A DNA stretch of 55,958 nucleotides from assembly GCA_031296215.1 (NCBI GenBank), contig JARLGE010000058.1, positions 1-55,958 of the forward strand, given 5' to 3'. Source of the stretch: Occallatibacter sp. (GTDB lineage Bacteria; Acidobacteriota; Terriglobia; Terriglobales; Acidobacteriaceae). How positions within the stretch are numbered: the stretch's first letter is position 1; the number at the start of each line of letters is the position of its first letter. The translations under genes and the position numbers were made by a program. Below the pieces are notes generated by a model. That model saw nothing but the letters and a program-made list of their open reading frames with translations. It had not been told where the DNA came from and did no database searches. Below are positions 23,855-32,037 of this stretch, in pieces.

Positions 23855-25339
23855 CTATTGCGCCTGAGTGAGCAGGCGATTCCCGGGTTTGCGGAATGTG
23901 AGCGCATAGAACAGGCCGCCCTTGATCATCTCCACCTGTATCTCCTCCATCTCCTTAGGTACCAAGTCCACCGGGATGGTCACCTCAGTCTTGCGATTCT
24001 TGTAGTACGAGCTCGTGATCGGAATCTTCTCGTAGGTCTTCTTCGCGTACTCCTCGGTCTCGTCGGAGATGAGCAGCAAACTCCCCGGCCTGGCCACGCG
24101 GATCATCTCCCTGATCGCCTTGCCCTGGTCGTGGAAGAAGCTGATCCCGCCTACATGAAACACCACGTCGAAGCTCGCATCGGCAAACGGCAGGCTCTCG
24201 GCATTGCCCAGGTAGAGGTCGGCGTCCAATTGCCACAGGCGCAGGTTGCGCTGGCAGTTGGCCAGCATCTCGCTGGAGAGGTCAAGCCCCGAAAGCCGCA
24301 CTCCTCGCGGCAGGTATTTGAAGCTCAGCCCCGTGCCCACTGAAGTCTCCAGCACCCGGTCGCCGGGCTTCGCCTCCAGCTTGCGCATATAGGCCAGGAA
24401 GTACTCGTCGCGGTCCAACCCTTTGAGCGCGCAGGCCACGCGCTGGGTGTCGTCGTAAAAGCCGGCAATGGTTTCGTAGAGGCGGTTGTACTTGCCGTTG
24501 TCGCCCGTCAGGTCCTGGGGCTTTAGGAAGGTGGGGATGCCGTCGCGGACGGGGAAGCGCTCGCCGGAGGTTGATACCAATGCCTCCCGGCCGCGTTCGG
24601 TGACCAGATGTAAAGGGTTGCCGGTGAAGGGGCTTTGAAGCAGGGCGACGGCCTGTGGCCGATTAGCCCAGGTGGGATGCTTGCCGGGCTTTAAGAGCGC
24701 CGAGACGCTCAGAAGCAGAGCTGCGCCCAGGCAACTCGGGGAAAATGCCACACCGATGGGTAGATCGGCAGGCAAAACGACGCCCCCGAAGTGGCGAAGA
24801 AGTCCAAAGCCGCCAACGACGATGAAGCCTGCGCCGAATACGAGATATGTGGCGTGAGATTCGCGGTTCCACAACCACGCGACCGTCGCCGCAAACCAGA
24901 AGGTGAGGAATGTGACGAGGCCGACAGTTTTGGATGCGCCGAAGTGAAGCGCCAGGGCGAGCCACGGAATCGCGACCGCGGCCAGCGGCAACGGCAGAGT
25001 GGAAAGAAAACCCCCCAGGCGTGGGCTGACCAGGCGATGGAATGTAAAAGGCAGAGCGCCGACCACGGCTGCGACGAGGGCCCAGCCCAAGTAATCGAGG
25101 GCTTGAACCGCTCCAGTCAGCGGAATCATTCGCCAACCGAAGATCAGGCCGAGAACAAAACCAATGGCCACCATCCAGAGGAATCCGCGCCGTGGTTTTT
25201 GTGTGCCGACGAACCATGCGCCTTGGATTGGGCCTGTCCACGCTCCCACTTGAGAGACGATAAAACCAAGAATAAAGAGGCTGGCGACAGACCATGCCAT
25301 GATCTGCGACCTGCGGCTCGATTTGACGTTCGTAGCCAT
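23855..25339 (-). CDS. Membrane protein fused to Trm112-like and SAM-methyltransferase domains
   Basis: A 494-residue fusion starting at ATG 25339 with AAAGGA eight bases upstream. Residues 1-230 contain about six or seven hydrophobic helices (IMAWSVASLFILGFIVSQ, LWMVAIGFVLGLIFG, VGLVTFLTFWFAATVAWL and others). A short Trm112/UPF0434-like segment follows (LLQSPFTGNPLHLVTERGRE ... FPVRDGIPTFL, about 236-275). The last 200 residues are a class I methyltransferase: GDRVLETSVGTGLSFKYLP (SAM motif I), LSGLDLSSEMLANCQRN and LPFADASFDVVFHVG. Motif I has ETSVGTG rather than the common D/E-x-G-x-G-x-G. The upstream PadR gene is probably its regulator. The membrane part suggests a lipid, quinone or exported substrate, but none is identified. 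Confidence 0.8.
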   Translation of the reverse strand: MATNVKSSRRSQIMAWSVASLFILGFIVSQVGAWTGPIQGAWFVGTQKPRRGFLWMVAIGFVLGLIFGWRMIPLTGAVQALDYLGWALVAAVVGALPFTFHRLVSPRLGGFLSTLPLPLAAVAIPWLALALHFGASKTVGLVTFLTFWFAATVAWLWNRESHATYLVFGAGFIVVGGFGLLRHFGGVVLPADLPIGVAFSPSCLGAALLLSVSALLKPGKHPTWANRPQAVALLQSPFTGNPLHLVTERGREALVSTSGERFPVRDGIPTFLKPQDLTGDNGKYNRLYETIAGFYDDTQRVACALKGLDRDEYFLAYMRKLEAKPGDRVLETSVGTGLSFKYLPRGVRLSGLDLSSEMLANCQRNLRLWQLDADLYLGNAESLPFADASFDVVFHVGGISFFHDQGKAIREMIRVARPGSLLLISDETEEYAKKTYEKIPITSSYYKNRKTEVTIPVDLVPKEMEEIQVEMIKGGLFYALTFRKPGNRLLTQAQ

Positions 25340-25408
25340 CGTGCGATCCTTTCCTATTTGGTTCCAGTGTTCTTACAAAAGCCTGTGGACGATGCTCACA
25401 GGCTCGAT

Positions 25409-26014
25409 TCAGCCCTTGTCTTCGGCCGGGCCTTCACCGGCCGGCTGCGCGCCGTGAGCAGCAACCTGCTGGAGCGAAGAAAGCTGCGCCAGCGCCGATT
25501 CCCCCCAGTCGAGAGCGGCTCGGGTCAGCGCGATTCCCAGGCCCAGGGTGAGCATCCAGTACGGCATATTGGGATCCCGCGGTTGGTTCGCGCGCGCCAT
25601 CTTATCAATTCCCTCCAGCCCAGCCAGCATGCGCCGGTTTCGTTCCTGCAGTTCGCGGACGTGCGTGAGAGCGACGCCCGGCGCTGCCTCACGGCCAAAA
25701 AACAGCTTGAGCAGGAACTCATTGCGAGGCGGATCGTTCTGGAAGGGCAGGGCCAGCCACTCGCGCAGGCAGGCGCGCCCGGCGTCGGTCAGCGAGTACT
25801 GCTGGCGGCGTTTTCGAGACGCTGAGATGGAATTGCTGGGGACAATCAGGCCCTCGGCGGCCAGCCGCTTCAGGGTGGGGTAGATTTGTCCGTAGCTCTC
25901 GCCCCAAAAGCTGCCGAAGTTCTCTTCGATGGCCTTGTGCAGCTCATAGCCGGAGAGATTCGACTGGATGGAGAGCCCTCCGAGAATGACGTAGGCGGTA
26001 CGATTATGGCTCAT
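25409..26014 (-). CDS. PadR-family transcriptional regulator
   Basis: A 201-residue repressor-type protein starting at ATG 26014. The N-terminal winged helix reads YVILGGLSIQSNLSGYELHK, then FGSFWGESYGQIYPTLKRLA with the PadR-typical S-x-GQIYPxLxxLxxxG pattern. Next come RKRRQYSLTDAGRACLREWL (beta-wing) and a C-terminal helical dimerisation region (residues 95-175) ending in a flexible tail. PadR proteins bind AT-rich dyads over their own promoters and usually control a neighbouring membrane or detoxification gene. Two such dyads lie just upstream (26024-26046), and the membrane methyltransferase lies 69 bases downstream on the same strand. The effector is unknown. Confidence 0.92.
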   Translation of the reverse strand: MSHNRTAYVILGGLSIQSNLSGYELHKAIEENFGSFWGESYGQIYPTLKRLAAEGLIVPSNSISASRKRRQQYSLTDAGRACLREWLALPFQNDPPRNEFLLKLFFGREAAPGVALTHVRELQERNRRMLAGLEGIDKMARANQPRDPNMPYWMLTLGLGIALTRAALDWGESALAQLSSLQQVAAHGAQPAGEGPAEDKG

Positions 26015-26023
26015 ATAGCTGTA

Positions 26024-26046
26024 AGATATATCTGTTAGATATTTCT
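26024..26046. promoter_or_regulatory. Paired 10-bp palindromes, candidate PadR operator
   Basis: AGATATATCT (26024-26033, perfect palindrome) and AGATATTTCT (26037-26046) are spaced 13 bases apart, forming a direct repeat AGATATWTCTGTY. They lie 10-32 bases upstream of the padR start in otherwise GC-rich DNA. This is where an autoregulatory PadR operator would overlap the promoter. Confidence 0.65.
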
Positions 26047-26092
26047 GTCAAGGAGACTCTTTATCTACGGTCCTAAAAGAACGGGCCGCACA

Positions 26093-26126
26093 CGAGAACG
26101 GCAGGCCGGATGGCCTGCCGTTCTCG
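26093..26126. terminator. Strong hairpin downstream of secG
   Basis: CGAGAACGGCAGGCC pairs perfectly with GGCCTGCCGTTCTCG (15 bp, 4-base loop). It is 30 bases past the secG stop (minus strand). No U-tract follows on that strand, so it may be a transcript-end stabiliser rather than a classical terminator. It also separates secG from padR. Confidence 0.6.
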
Positions 26127-26155
26127 CATCACTTGGAAGAGGAAAGGGTTGCGGG

Positions 26156-26467
26156 CTACTTGCCGGACTTGGCCGGCGCGGAGACGGGGGCGGGCTTGAC
26201 GCCCTGCAGCACCGAGTGTGAGCCGGCTGTGCGCTGGTAGAGGACGGTGAGGCTGATGGAGGTGACCATGAAGATGATGGCCGACCAGGTGGTCAGGCGG
26301 GTGAGGACGTTGGCCGCGGCGCGGGGGCCGAAGGCGGTCTGCGAACCCTGGCCGCCGAAGGCGCCTGCCAGGTCGGCCGAGCGGCCCTGCTGGAGCAGGA
26401 CGACCCCAATCAAAAACACGCACACCAGGATGTGTACGACGACAACGAAGTAAAGAAGGATCTGCAT
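26156..26467 (-). CDS. secG: Preprotein translocase subunit SecG
   Basis: A 103-residue inner-membrane protein assisting the SecYEG channel. It starts at ATG 26467 (MQILLYFVVVVHILVCVFLI) with a first helix at about residues 3-24. The conserved loop VVLLQQGRSADLAGAFGGQG (cf. LLQxGKGAxxGAAFGG) leads to a second helix, WSAIIFMVTSISLTVLY. An Ala/Pro/Lys tail ends the protein. tRNA-Leu lies 54 bases upstream on the same strand and probably shares the transcript. Confidence 0.95.
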   Translation of the reverse strand: MQILLYFVVVVHILVCVFLIGVVLLQQGRSADLAGAFGGQGSQTAFGPRAAANVLTRLTTWSAIIFMVTSISLTVLYQRTAGSHSVLQGVKPAPVSAPAKSGK

Positions 26468-26521
26468 TATTCGAACTGCTTTCCGAGTCTCGCCCGGTTG
26501 GCCCGGTAGAGGAGAATCTTG

Positions 26522-26607
26522 TGGTGCGGAGGAGGGGACTTGAACCCCTATGCCTTGTGGGCGCCAGCACCTCAAGCTGGTGCGTCTGCCAATTTCGCCA
26601 CCTCCGC
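26522..26607 (-). tRNA. tRNA-Leu (anticodon GAG)
   Basis: An 86-base class II tRNA with long variable arm and encoded CCA. The acceptor stem is GCGGAGG/CCTCCGC, the anticodon stem CCAGC/GCTGG with loop TTGAGGT gives anticodon GAG, and the T arm is AGGGG-TTCAAGT-CCCCT. It precedes secG on the same strand. Confidence 0.95.
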
Positions 26608-26702
26608 TTGAGGTGAACTGTATGAGTATACCAAAGCGGGAGCGGGTTGAGAAAACCAGCCTGTTTGGCTACGCGGCAAACGTTGAGGTTGAAGCGCCTG
26701 CT

Positions 26703-27173
26703 TCAACGGCTCATTGCGCCAAGCAGGCCAATCGTGAACGGGCCGATCACAAAGACAACGAACAGAATCGAGACGATGATGCCGGCGAGCTTGACTGTGG
26801 TCCTCGCCCGGAGGAACTCTGCGTCGTCGGTCGCGATGCCGCCAAACTTCAACCACCAGCGCAACGCCCACACCGGTATGCCAATCGTCAGGCCGATGAA
26901 GCCGATCGCGCCCAGCGTGTTCAAGAGCGGCACAAATCGCAAAACGAAGAACACCGGAATGGCCAAAGCGGAGGATTTCATGTAACTGGCATCGCTGCAT
27001 GCCTGATTGATTTTTGTCAGGAGCTGGGCAGCTTTTTGAGCAGCCTCGTGGTCCACCTTTTGTCCGCAGAACCGGCACGATTCCGCGGTGGAGTCGATGG
27101 TTTCCTTGCAATTCGGGCACGGGAAGAGAGTCGAAGCGTAACTTGCAGCGCCTATGGTGAATCCGTCCGACAT
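26703..27173 (-). CDS. Zinc-ribbon membrane protein of unknown function
   Basis: A 156-residue protein starting at ATG 27173 with GGAGACAG upstream. A four-cysteine zinc ribbon, CPNCKETIDSTAESCRFCG, occupies residues 19-37, then a short charged linker, then three hydrophobic helices (SALAIPVFFVLRFVPLL, AIGFIGLTIGIPVWAL, VKLAGIIVSILFVVFVIGPF). The layout, a cytoplasmic zinc ribbon followed by a small membrane domain, is common among uncharacterised proteins. Neighbours (tRNA-Leu/secG downstream and a repeat-filled gap upstream) give no functional hint. Confidence 0.75.
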   Translation of the reverse strand: MSDGFTIGAASYASTLFPCPNCKETIDSTAESCRFCGQKVDHEAAQKAAQLLTKINQACSDASYMKSSALAIPVFFVLRFVPLLNTLGAIGFIGLTIGIPVWALRWWLKFGGIATDDAEFLRARTTVKLAGIIVSILFVVFVIGPFTIGLLGAMSR

Positions 27174-27326
27174 TGGCTCTGTCTCCTTCGGTTTCCGCAG
27201 TTCCCAGCCGAGGGATGGGGCTGTGGCGGATTGCCCATGATGATAGCCCCCGGAGCCATCGGATGCTGGAAATGGAATCGGGGACGAGGCGTTCGTGCCG
27301 GCACGGATGAAGAAGGAGGGTGGGGT

Positions 27327-27481
27327 TCACGTCGCCCCAAACGGGGCGAAGGGCCCCGGGGCGGGTCTACCCAGCATTGCGTCCGCCGCGGCGAACGGAA
27401 TACCGGGCTATTCTCCATCCCTCCCGCCGGGAGGGATGGACGCATCCTGCTTCCTCTCTCTCGGGGGATTGCGGTTGCCTG
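27327..27481 (+). repeat. Composite hairpin repeat, type F copy 2
   Basis: CGCCCCAAACGGGGCG, then CCCAGCATTGCG, CCGGGCTATTCTCC, the hairpin CCATCCCTCCCGCCGGGAGGGATGG, and GGATTGCGGTTG. The module order matches 21760-21868. It fills much of the 336-base gap upstream of the zinc-ribbon gene; the rest of that gap holds nothing I recognise. Confidence 0.6.
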
Positions 27482-27509
27482 CCGGTTCAGAACCTGGGGC
27501 GCGCGGGGC

Positions 27510-29387
27510 TTACTCCGAGGGACTCAATTCGGGTTTGGGCAGGACGCTGGCGATGACTTCGGCGGCGAGGGCGTAGCGGCCGAAGGGAGCGCTGACCTGC
27601 GCGCCCTGGACCATGGGCAGGACGGCCTCGAGCATCTCCTGGGCGATGATGACGCCTTCGCGGCGGGCGGCGTCGGGCGTGTCGCACTGCGCCATGCGCA
27701 GCATGATCTCCTCGGGCATGGAGACGCGCAGATCGTTCTTCATGAACTCGGCGTTGCGCAGGCTGGTGAGCGGCCAGATGCCGGCGATGACTGGAATGCG
27801 GAAGTCCCTGATGCGCTCGAGAAAACTCTCCAGCAGGCGGAGGTCGAAGACGGGCTGGGTGATGGCGTACTCGGCGCCGGCTTCAACTTTGTATTTGAAG
27901 CGCCGGAGTTCGTTCTCGATGTCGGGCACGCCGGGGTTGGCGGCGACGGCGATGGTGAGGTTGGTGGATGCGCCGATGGAGTTGGAGCCGATGTCGAGGC
28001 CGTGATTGAGGCGGCGGACGATGTTGACCAGACCGATGGCGTCCACGTCAAACACAGCGGTGGCGTCGGGATAGTTGCCGAGCTTGGGCGGGTCTCCGGT
28101 GAGGCAGAGGATGTTGCGCAGGCCGATGGACGAGGCGCCGAGCAGGTCGGATTGGATGGAGAGAATGTTGCGGTCGCGGCAGGTGTAATGGAGAACCGTC
28201 TCAATCCCGGTGTGCTGCTGGATCTGGATGCAGAGGCTCTGGGCGCTCATGCGCGCCGAGGCGCGTGGCGAGTCCGGCACATTGATGGCATGAACACCGA
28301 GACCGGCCAGCAGGCGCGCTCCCTCGATCTCCTTGACGCAGTCGATGCCCTTGGGGGGAACGATTTCGACCAGAGTGACGAAGCGGCCCTGGGCGACGAG
28401 CGAGCCGATGAGCGAGCGCTGTGCGAGCGGTGCCGGGGGCGTCTCGGTGTTCAGCTCCGGAGCCGCGCCGGAGCTTTGCACGCGAGCCTGCGCATCGATA
28501 GCGCGCATGGCCGAGCGCATGGCGCGAATGTGGTTGGGGGTGGTGCCGCAGCAGCCGCCGACAATTTGCGCCCCGGCGGCGATGGCTTTGCGGGCGAAGC
28601 TGGCCATGTACTCCGGGGAGCAGAGGTAGATGTTGCGGCCCTCGACGGCCCTGGGCATGCCCGCGTTGGGCATGGCGGCCAGGGGCAGGGTGGTGGCCTT
28701 GCGCATGGCTTCAATGGCGGTCAGCACCGTGGCGGGGCCGGTGGAGCAGTTGACGCCGATGGCGTTCGCTCCCCACTCGGTCAGCAGGGCAGCCGCGTGC
28801 TCGGGCGAAGAGCCGTCCAGGCAGTTGCTCTCGTCGTCCACGGTGACCATGACCAGCACGGGCAGGTGGGGAGCCATCTCGCGGGCAGCGGTCAGCGCTT
28901 CCCGCGCCTCGTTCAGCGCCGGCATGGTTTCAATAATAAGCAGATCGGCACCGGCCCCAGCCAAGGCGCTGATCTGTTCGGCAAAGGCCGCGCGCGCCTC
29001 GTCCAGGCCGGTCTTGCCGAGCGGCTCCAAGCGCACGCCCAAGGGACCGATGGAACCGCCCACCCAGGCATCGCCCGCCTGTTTCTCCTTCAGGTGCTCG
29101 GCGGCCTGGCGCGCCAGCCGCACCCCGGCCGCATTGATCTCCGCGACCTTTGCCGCCAACCCATGGCGCGCGAGGCGGAAGCGGTTGGCGCCAAAGGTAT
29201 TGGTTTCGAGGATCTCGGCGCCCGCTTGCAGATACTCTTCGTGAATCGACAAGATCAGGCCGGGATCCGACAGGTTCAGCTCGTCGTAGCAACGGTTGAT
29301 AAAGATGCCGCGGGCATACAGTACCGTTCCCATGGCCCCATCGGCAAGCACCGGGCGGCTCAAAAAAATGTCGGCGAATTCGGTCAT
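27510..29387 (-). CDS. Bifunctional homocysteine S-methyltransferase / methylenetetrahydrofolate reductase
   Basis: A 625-residue fusion starting at ATG 29387. Residues 1-300 are a zinc-dependent homocysteine methyltransferase: LADGAMGTVLYARG, ILETNTFGANRFRL, and zinc cysteines C214 (GVNCSTGP) and C279/C280 (GGCCGTTP). Residues 335-625 are an MTHFR-type barrel: FVTLVEIVPPKGID, HYTCRDRN, LCLTGDPPKLG, YAITQPVFDL and PVIAGIWPL. The arrangement matches the YitJ-type protein known from Bacillus, which makes methyl-THF and methylates homocysteine to methionine without a cobalamin domain. The gene appears monocistronic; I see no SAM riboswitch in the 212 bases upstream. Length is typical of the fusion. 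Confidence 0.93.
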   Translation of the reverse strand: MTEFADIFLSRPVLADGAMGTVLYARGIFINRCYDELNLSDPGLILSIHEEYLQAGAEILETNTFGANRFRLARHGLAAKVAEINAAGVRLARQAAEHLKEKQAGDAWVGGSIGPLGVRLEPLGKTGLDEARAAFAEQISALAGAGADLLIIETMPALNEAREALTAAREMAPHLPVLVMVTVDDESNCLDGSSPEHAAALLTEWGANAIGVNCSTGPATVLTAIEAMRKATTLPLAAMPNAGMPRAVEGRNIYLCSPEYMASFARKAIAAGAQIVGGCCGTTPNHIRAMRSAMRAIDAQARVQSSGAAPELNTETPPAPLAQRSLIGSLVAQGRFVTLVEIVPPKGIDCVKEIEGARLLAGLGVHAINVPDSPRASARMSAQSLCIQIQQHTGIETVLHYTCRDRNILSIQSDLLGASSIGLRNILCLTGDPPKLGNYPDATAVFDVDAIGLVNIVRRLNHGLDIGSNSIGASTNLTIAVAANPGVPDIENELRRFKYKVEAGAEYAITQPVFDLRLLESFLERIRDFRIPVIAGIWPLTSLRNAEFMKNDLRVSMPEEIMLRMAQCDTPDAARREGVIIAQEMLEAVLPMVQGAQVSAPFGRYALAAEVIASVLPKPELSPSE

Positions 29388-29599
29388 CCTGCTGCCATGC
29401 TAAGCCAACGAGCGACTTCGCGCCATGGCCGAGGGTCGCTTTGTTATACTTCGGGAGTCATAGGCTGGTTAGAAATCGGTTCCGGGGCTCTGCGCTTTTC
29501 GCTCCACGAGCCATTCGGCCGCGGGCCGATCGGCCGGCAATCGCCATCAATTCGTTCACGCCGCGGCCTTGGCCGCGTTCTTCGTCGAGGTAAGGGATT

Positions 29600-31069
29600 T
29601 TGAAGATTCGATTTCTTTGGATGAGCGCCGCCGCGGCCCTGATAGTGGCGGCCGGGTTGGCAGGCTGCGGGACTACCAGCTATTTTGCGGGTCGCAATCT
29701 ACCCCCCAGCGGTCTAGTCAACCGGGTCCTGATTGCGATCCAGAACCCCGGGTCTTTCTCCAAGGGGGCGCTCCAGTTTGTTGACGCTTACTACGACCGG
29801 CGCAGCGGCTTCAAGGGAGTGCCCGGAGGCTTTTCCATCTCCGGCTACTCCAGCTCGCTTCCCATCACCATCCAGAACATGCCGGAAGAGCAGTTGGGCG
29901 CGGTTTACGGCTCCGGGGACGGCAGCCTTGTCCCGATCAGTTATGGAAAAGAGAGCACCAGCGGCACGCTCAGCGGCCTGAATGGCCTCTCCTCAAGTGT
30001 CTTCATTACTCGCAATCAGGCCTACATCTTTGCCGCCAGCCAGAGTAATCATGTTTTCACCGTTGTGGACCGCTCCACCAGCGCCAGCTACCCGCTCAGC
30101 CTGCCTGGCGTCTACCGCGTCAGCGTGAACCCCGGCGGCACGATGGTGCTGGCCTTTGTGCAGAACTCCAACTACGCCTACTATCCGGTAAAGCTCTCCG
30201 CCGCGCAGACCATCGACTATTCCGGCGGACCAAGCACCTGGCCCAAGGCGGCCGCCGATTGTGAACCGCAGAACGCTCCAACGTGGTGTCTGTTCCAAGC
30301 CCAGAGCCCAGACCACATGGACGCAACCGGCACGGCCTATGGCGCTCCGCTTGCCTTCGACCGCCCGGTCAAGGCCGTATTCTCGGCAGATGGCGGGACG
30401 GCTTACGTGCTCAACTGCGGACCCGAGTGCGGGGGCTCCGCGGCCTCGGTTTCCATTCTGCCGGTGGCTCCGATGATCTTCCTCAATGCCCAAGCGTCGG
30501 GAACCCTGCCCACCAACGCCACACTGGCCAGCACCACTATCGCCATCCCCGGCGGAGCCAGCAATGCCCTGGTCGACGCCTCGACCCTGTTTGTGGCCGG
30601 CCAACAACCGCAGCAGATTGGCGGCCAGACCCTGTTTGCAGGCAACCTGACGACCGTCAACCTGAGTAACAACACGACCTCCGCGCCGGTTTCGATCAGC
30701 GACGGGGCCCCCGGCGCTCCGAGCCGCATGCTCGAGGCCGACAATAACACGCTGTGGATCGCCATGACCAAGTGCAACAACGGGGTGCGCGCGGCCACAG
30801 GCGAGGCCTACGGCTGCCTGACCATGGTGAACATCTCCACCCCATCCGCGCCCACCGTCACGCTGCTGGAGCCCTACCTGGGCGACGCCACCGGCATTGC
30901 CGCCGTCACCGGCCTGAACAAGATCTACACCGCCGAGGGCGGCCAGGTGTACATCTACTCCACCACCGACGGCACGGCCCTCGACAACCAGTACGTCACC
31001 GTCACCGGCACCGCCTATGACGTGGCCTACATGGACGCCACGACCGACGCCAACAACACCGTTTACTGA
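29600..31069 (+). CDS. Lipoprotein with predicted beta-propeller repeats
   Basis: A 489-residue secreted lipoprotein starting at TTG 29600, downstream of GAGG/TAAGGG. The signal peptide ends in a lipobox, AAGLAGC (Cys near residue 23), so it is anchored by lipid to a membrane. The mature part repeats short strands such as SVNPGGTMVLAFVQNSNYAY, AVFSADGGTAYVLNCG and AGNLTTVNLSNN, a YVTN/40-residue beta-propeller-like pattern. It is rich in Ser, Thr and Asn and contains several Cys (CEPQNAPTWC, CGPECGG) that may form disulfides. A possible -10 box TATACT is near 29453. Function unknown; similar proteins are abundant in Acidobacteriota. Confidence 0.75.
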   Translation: MKIRFLWMSAAAALIVAAGLAGCGTTSYFAGRNLPPSGLVNRVLIAIQNPGSFSKGALQFVDAYYDRRSGFKGVPGGFSISGYSSSLPITIQNMPEEQLGAVYGSGDGSLVPISYGKESTSGTLSGLNGLSSSVFITRNQAYIFAASQSNHVFTVVDRSTSASYPLSLPGVYRVSVNPGGTMVLAFVQNSNYAYYPVKLSAAQTIDYSGGPSTWPKAAADCEPQNAPTWCLFQAQSPDHMDATGTAYGAPLAFDRPVKAVFSADGGTAYVLNCGPECGGSAASVSILPVAPMIFLNAQASGTLPTNATLASTTIAIPGGASNALVDASTLFVAGQQPQQIGGQTLFAGNLTTVNLSNNTTSAPVSISDGAPGAPSRMLEADNNTLWIAMTKCNNGVRAATGEAYGCLTMVNISTPSAPTVTLLEPYLGDATGIAAVTGLNKIYTAEGGQVYIYSTTDGTALDNQYVTVTGTAYDVAYMDATTDANNTVY

Positions 31070-31072
31070 GTT

Positions 31073-31100
31073 CAGTGGTCAGTGGTCAGTGAACAGTGGG
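31073..31100 (+). repeat. Heptamer array CAGTGNN x4 (type D copy 2)
   Basis: Four 7-base units, CAGTGGT, CAGTGGT, CAGTGAA, CAGTGGG, begin three bases after the lipoprotein stop codon. Same layout as copy 3, which begins three bases after the dprA stop. Confidence 0.85.
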
Positions 31101-31142
31101 AAGCCGCGATCTTCGATGCATGTCGATCGGGAGCAATCAGCG

Positions 31143-31919
31143 ATGCACGCCCCGGCTGCCGAGTCCGAACCCAACCCCCTGGCGATTGACGTGCTGGCCA
31201 TTGCCGCCCACCGCGATGACGTGGAACAGACCTGCGGGGGAACCCTGCTGCGCATGGCTGCACGCGGCCTGCGCACCGCCATCCTCGATCTTACTCAGGG
31301 CGAAGCCGGAACCCGCGGCACGGCCGAGAACCGCGCGGGCGAAGCCGCGGAAGCGGGACGCCTGCTGGGAGTGAGCTGGCGCCAGGCTCTCGATCTGCCC
31401 GACGGCGCGGTTGAAAACACCCTCGAAAACCGCACCAAGATCGTCCAGGTCCTCCGCCTGCTACGCCCCCGCGTGGTGATTCTGCCCTACTGGCAAGCGC
31501 GCCATCCCGATCACGCCATCACCGCCAGCTTGGGTTACGAGGCATGCTTTCTCTCCGGCCTCTCGAAGGCGCCTGGGGCGCGGCAGGCGGCGGAGTCCGA
31601 GGAGGCAGGAGCTCCGCCGCACCGGCCCTTCAAGATCGTCTACGCCAGCCTCTACGCGGACATCCGGCCCAGCTTCATAGTGGACATCACGCCCTTCCTT
31701 TCGCAGCGCCACGCGGCGCTGATGGCTTACCGCTCGCAGTACGCCAACCAGGCGGCCGGCAGCGGACTGTTTGTGGCCGAAGAGGAGATTCGCGAACGCA
31801 CCTTCGCCGAGGCCCGCCACTACGGCCTGCTGGCAGGCGTAGGCTACGGTGAACCCTTTGTGCAGAAGGAAGTGGGCCTTGTGGACGACCTGACGCTGGT
31901 GCCGGTGCAATCGATCTGA
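31143..31919 (+). CDS. bshB1: BshB1-like GlcNAc-malate deacetylase (PIG-L/LmbE family)
   Basis: A 258-residue zinc deacetylase starting at ATG 31143, eight bases after GGGAGC. The metal motif AAHRDDVEQTCGGTL (AHxDDxE) lies near residue 22-35, QGEAGTRGT follows, and HPDH near residue 123 supplies the second metal site. The family includes BshB1, which removes acetyl from GlcNAc-malate during bacillithiol synthesis. The DLTQGEAGTRGT segment and the CFLSGLSK-type insertion favour BshB1 over other PIG-L enzymes. No bshA or bshC is in the window, so the specific role is inferred. The methyltransferase gene follows 118 bases downstream. Confidence 0.8.
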   Translation: MHAPAAESEPNPLAIDVLAIAAHRDDVEQTCGGTLLRMAARGLRTAILDLTQGEAGTRGTAENRAGEAAEAGRLLGVSWRQALDLPDGAVENTLENRTKIVQVLRLLRPRVVILPYWQARHPDHAITASLGYEACFLSGLSKAPGARQAAESEEAGAPPHRPFKIVYASLYADIRPSFIVDITPFLSQRHAALMAYRSQYANQAAGSGLFVAEEEIRERTFAEARHYGLLAGVGYGEPFVQKEVGLVDDLTLVPVQSI

Positions 31920-32037
31920 CGGTTTGCCGGGCTGCCGGCGGGAGGAGTTTGCGACAAGGTTCTAGTATCGATCCGGCAAGAAGAATCGCTTTGCCTTATG
32001 GCTCTGAAGGAACGACACTGAAGGAAAGAGGCAGCCA

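Noticed and set aside
29388..29599. SAM riboswitch upstream of the methyltransferase/MTHFR gene
   Set aside because: None of the conserved SAM-I or SAM-II core sequences could be found on the minus strand in this stretch.
26550..29603. A 1017-codon plus-strand open frame across the tRNA-Leu, zinc-ribbon and methyltransferase/MTHFR genes
   Set aside because: It runs antisense through three unrelated real features, including a tRNA, and shows no recognisable domain.
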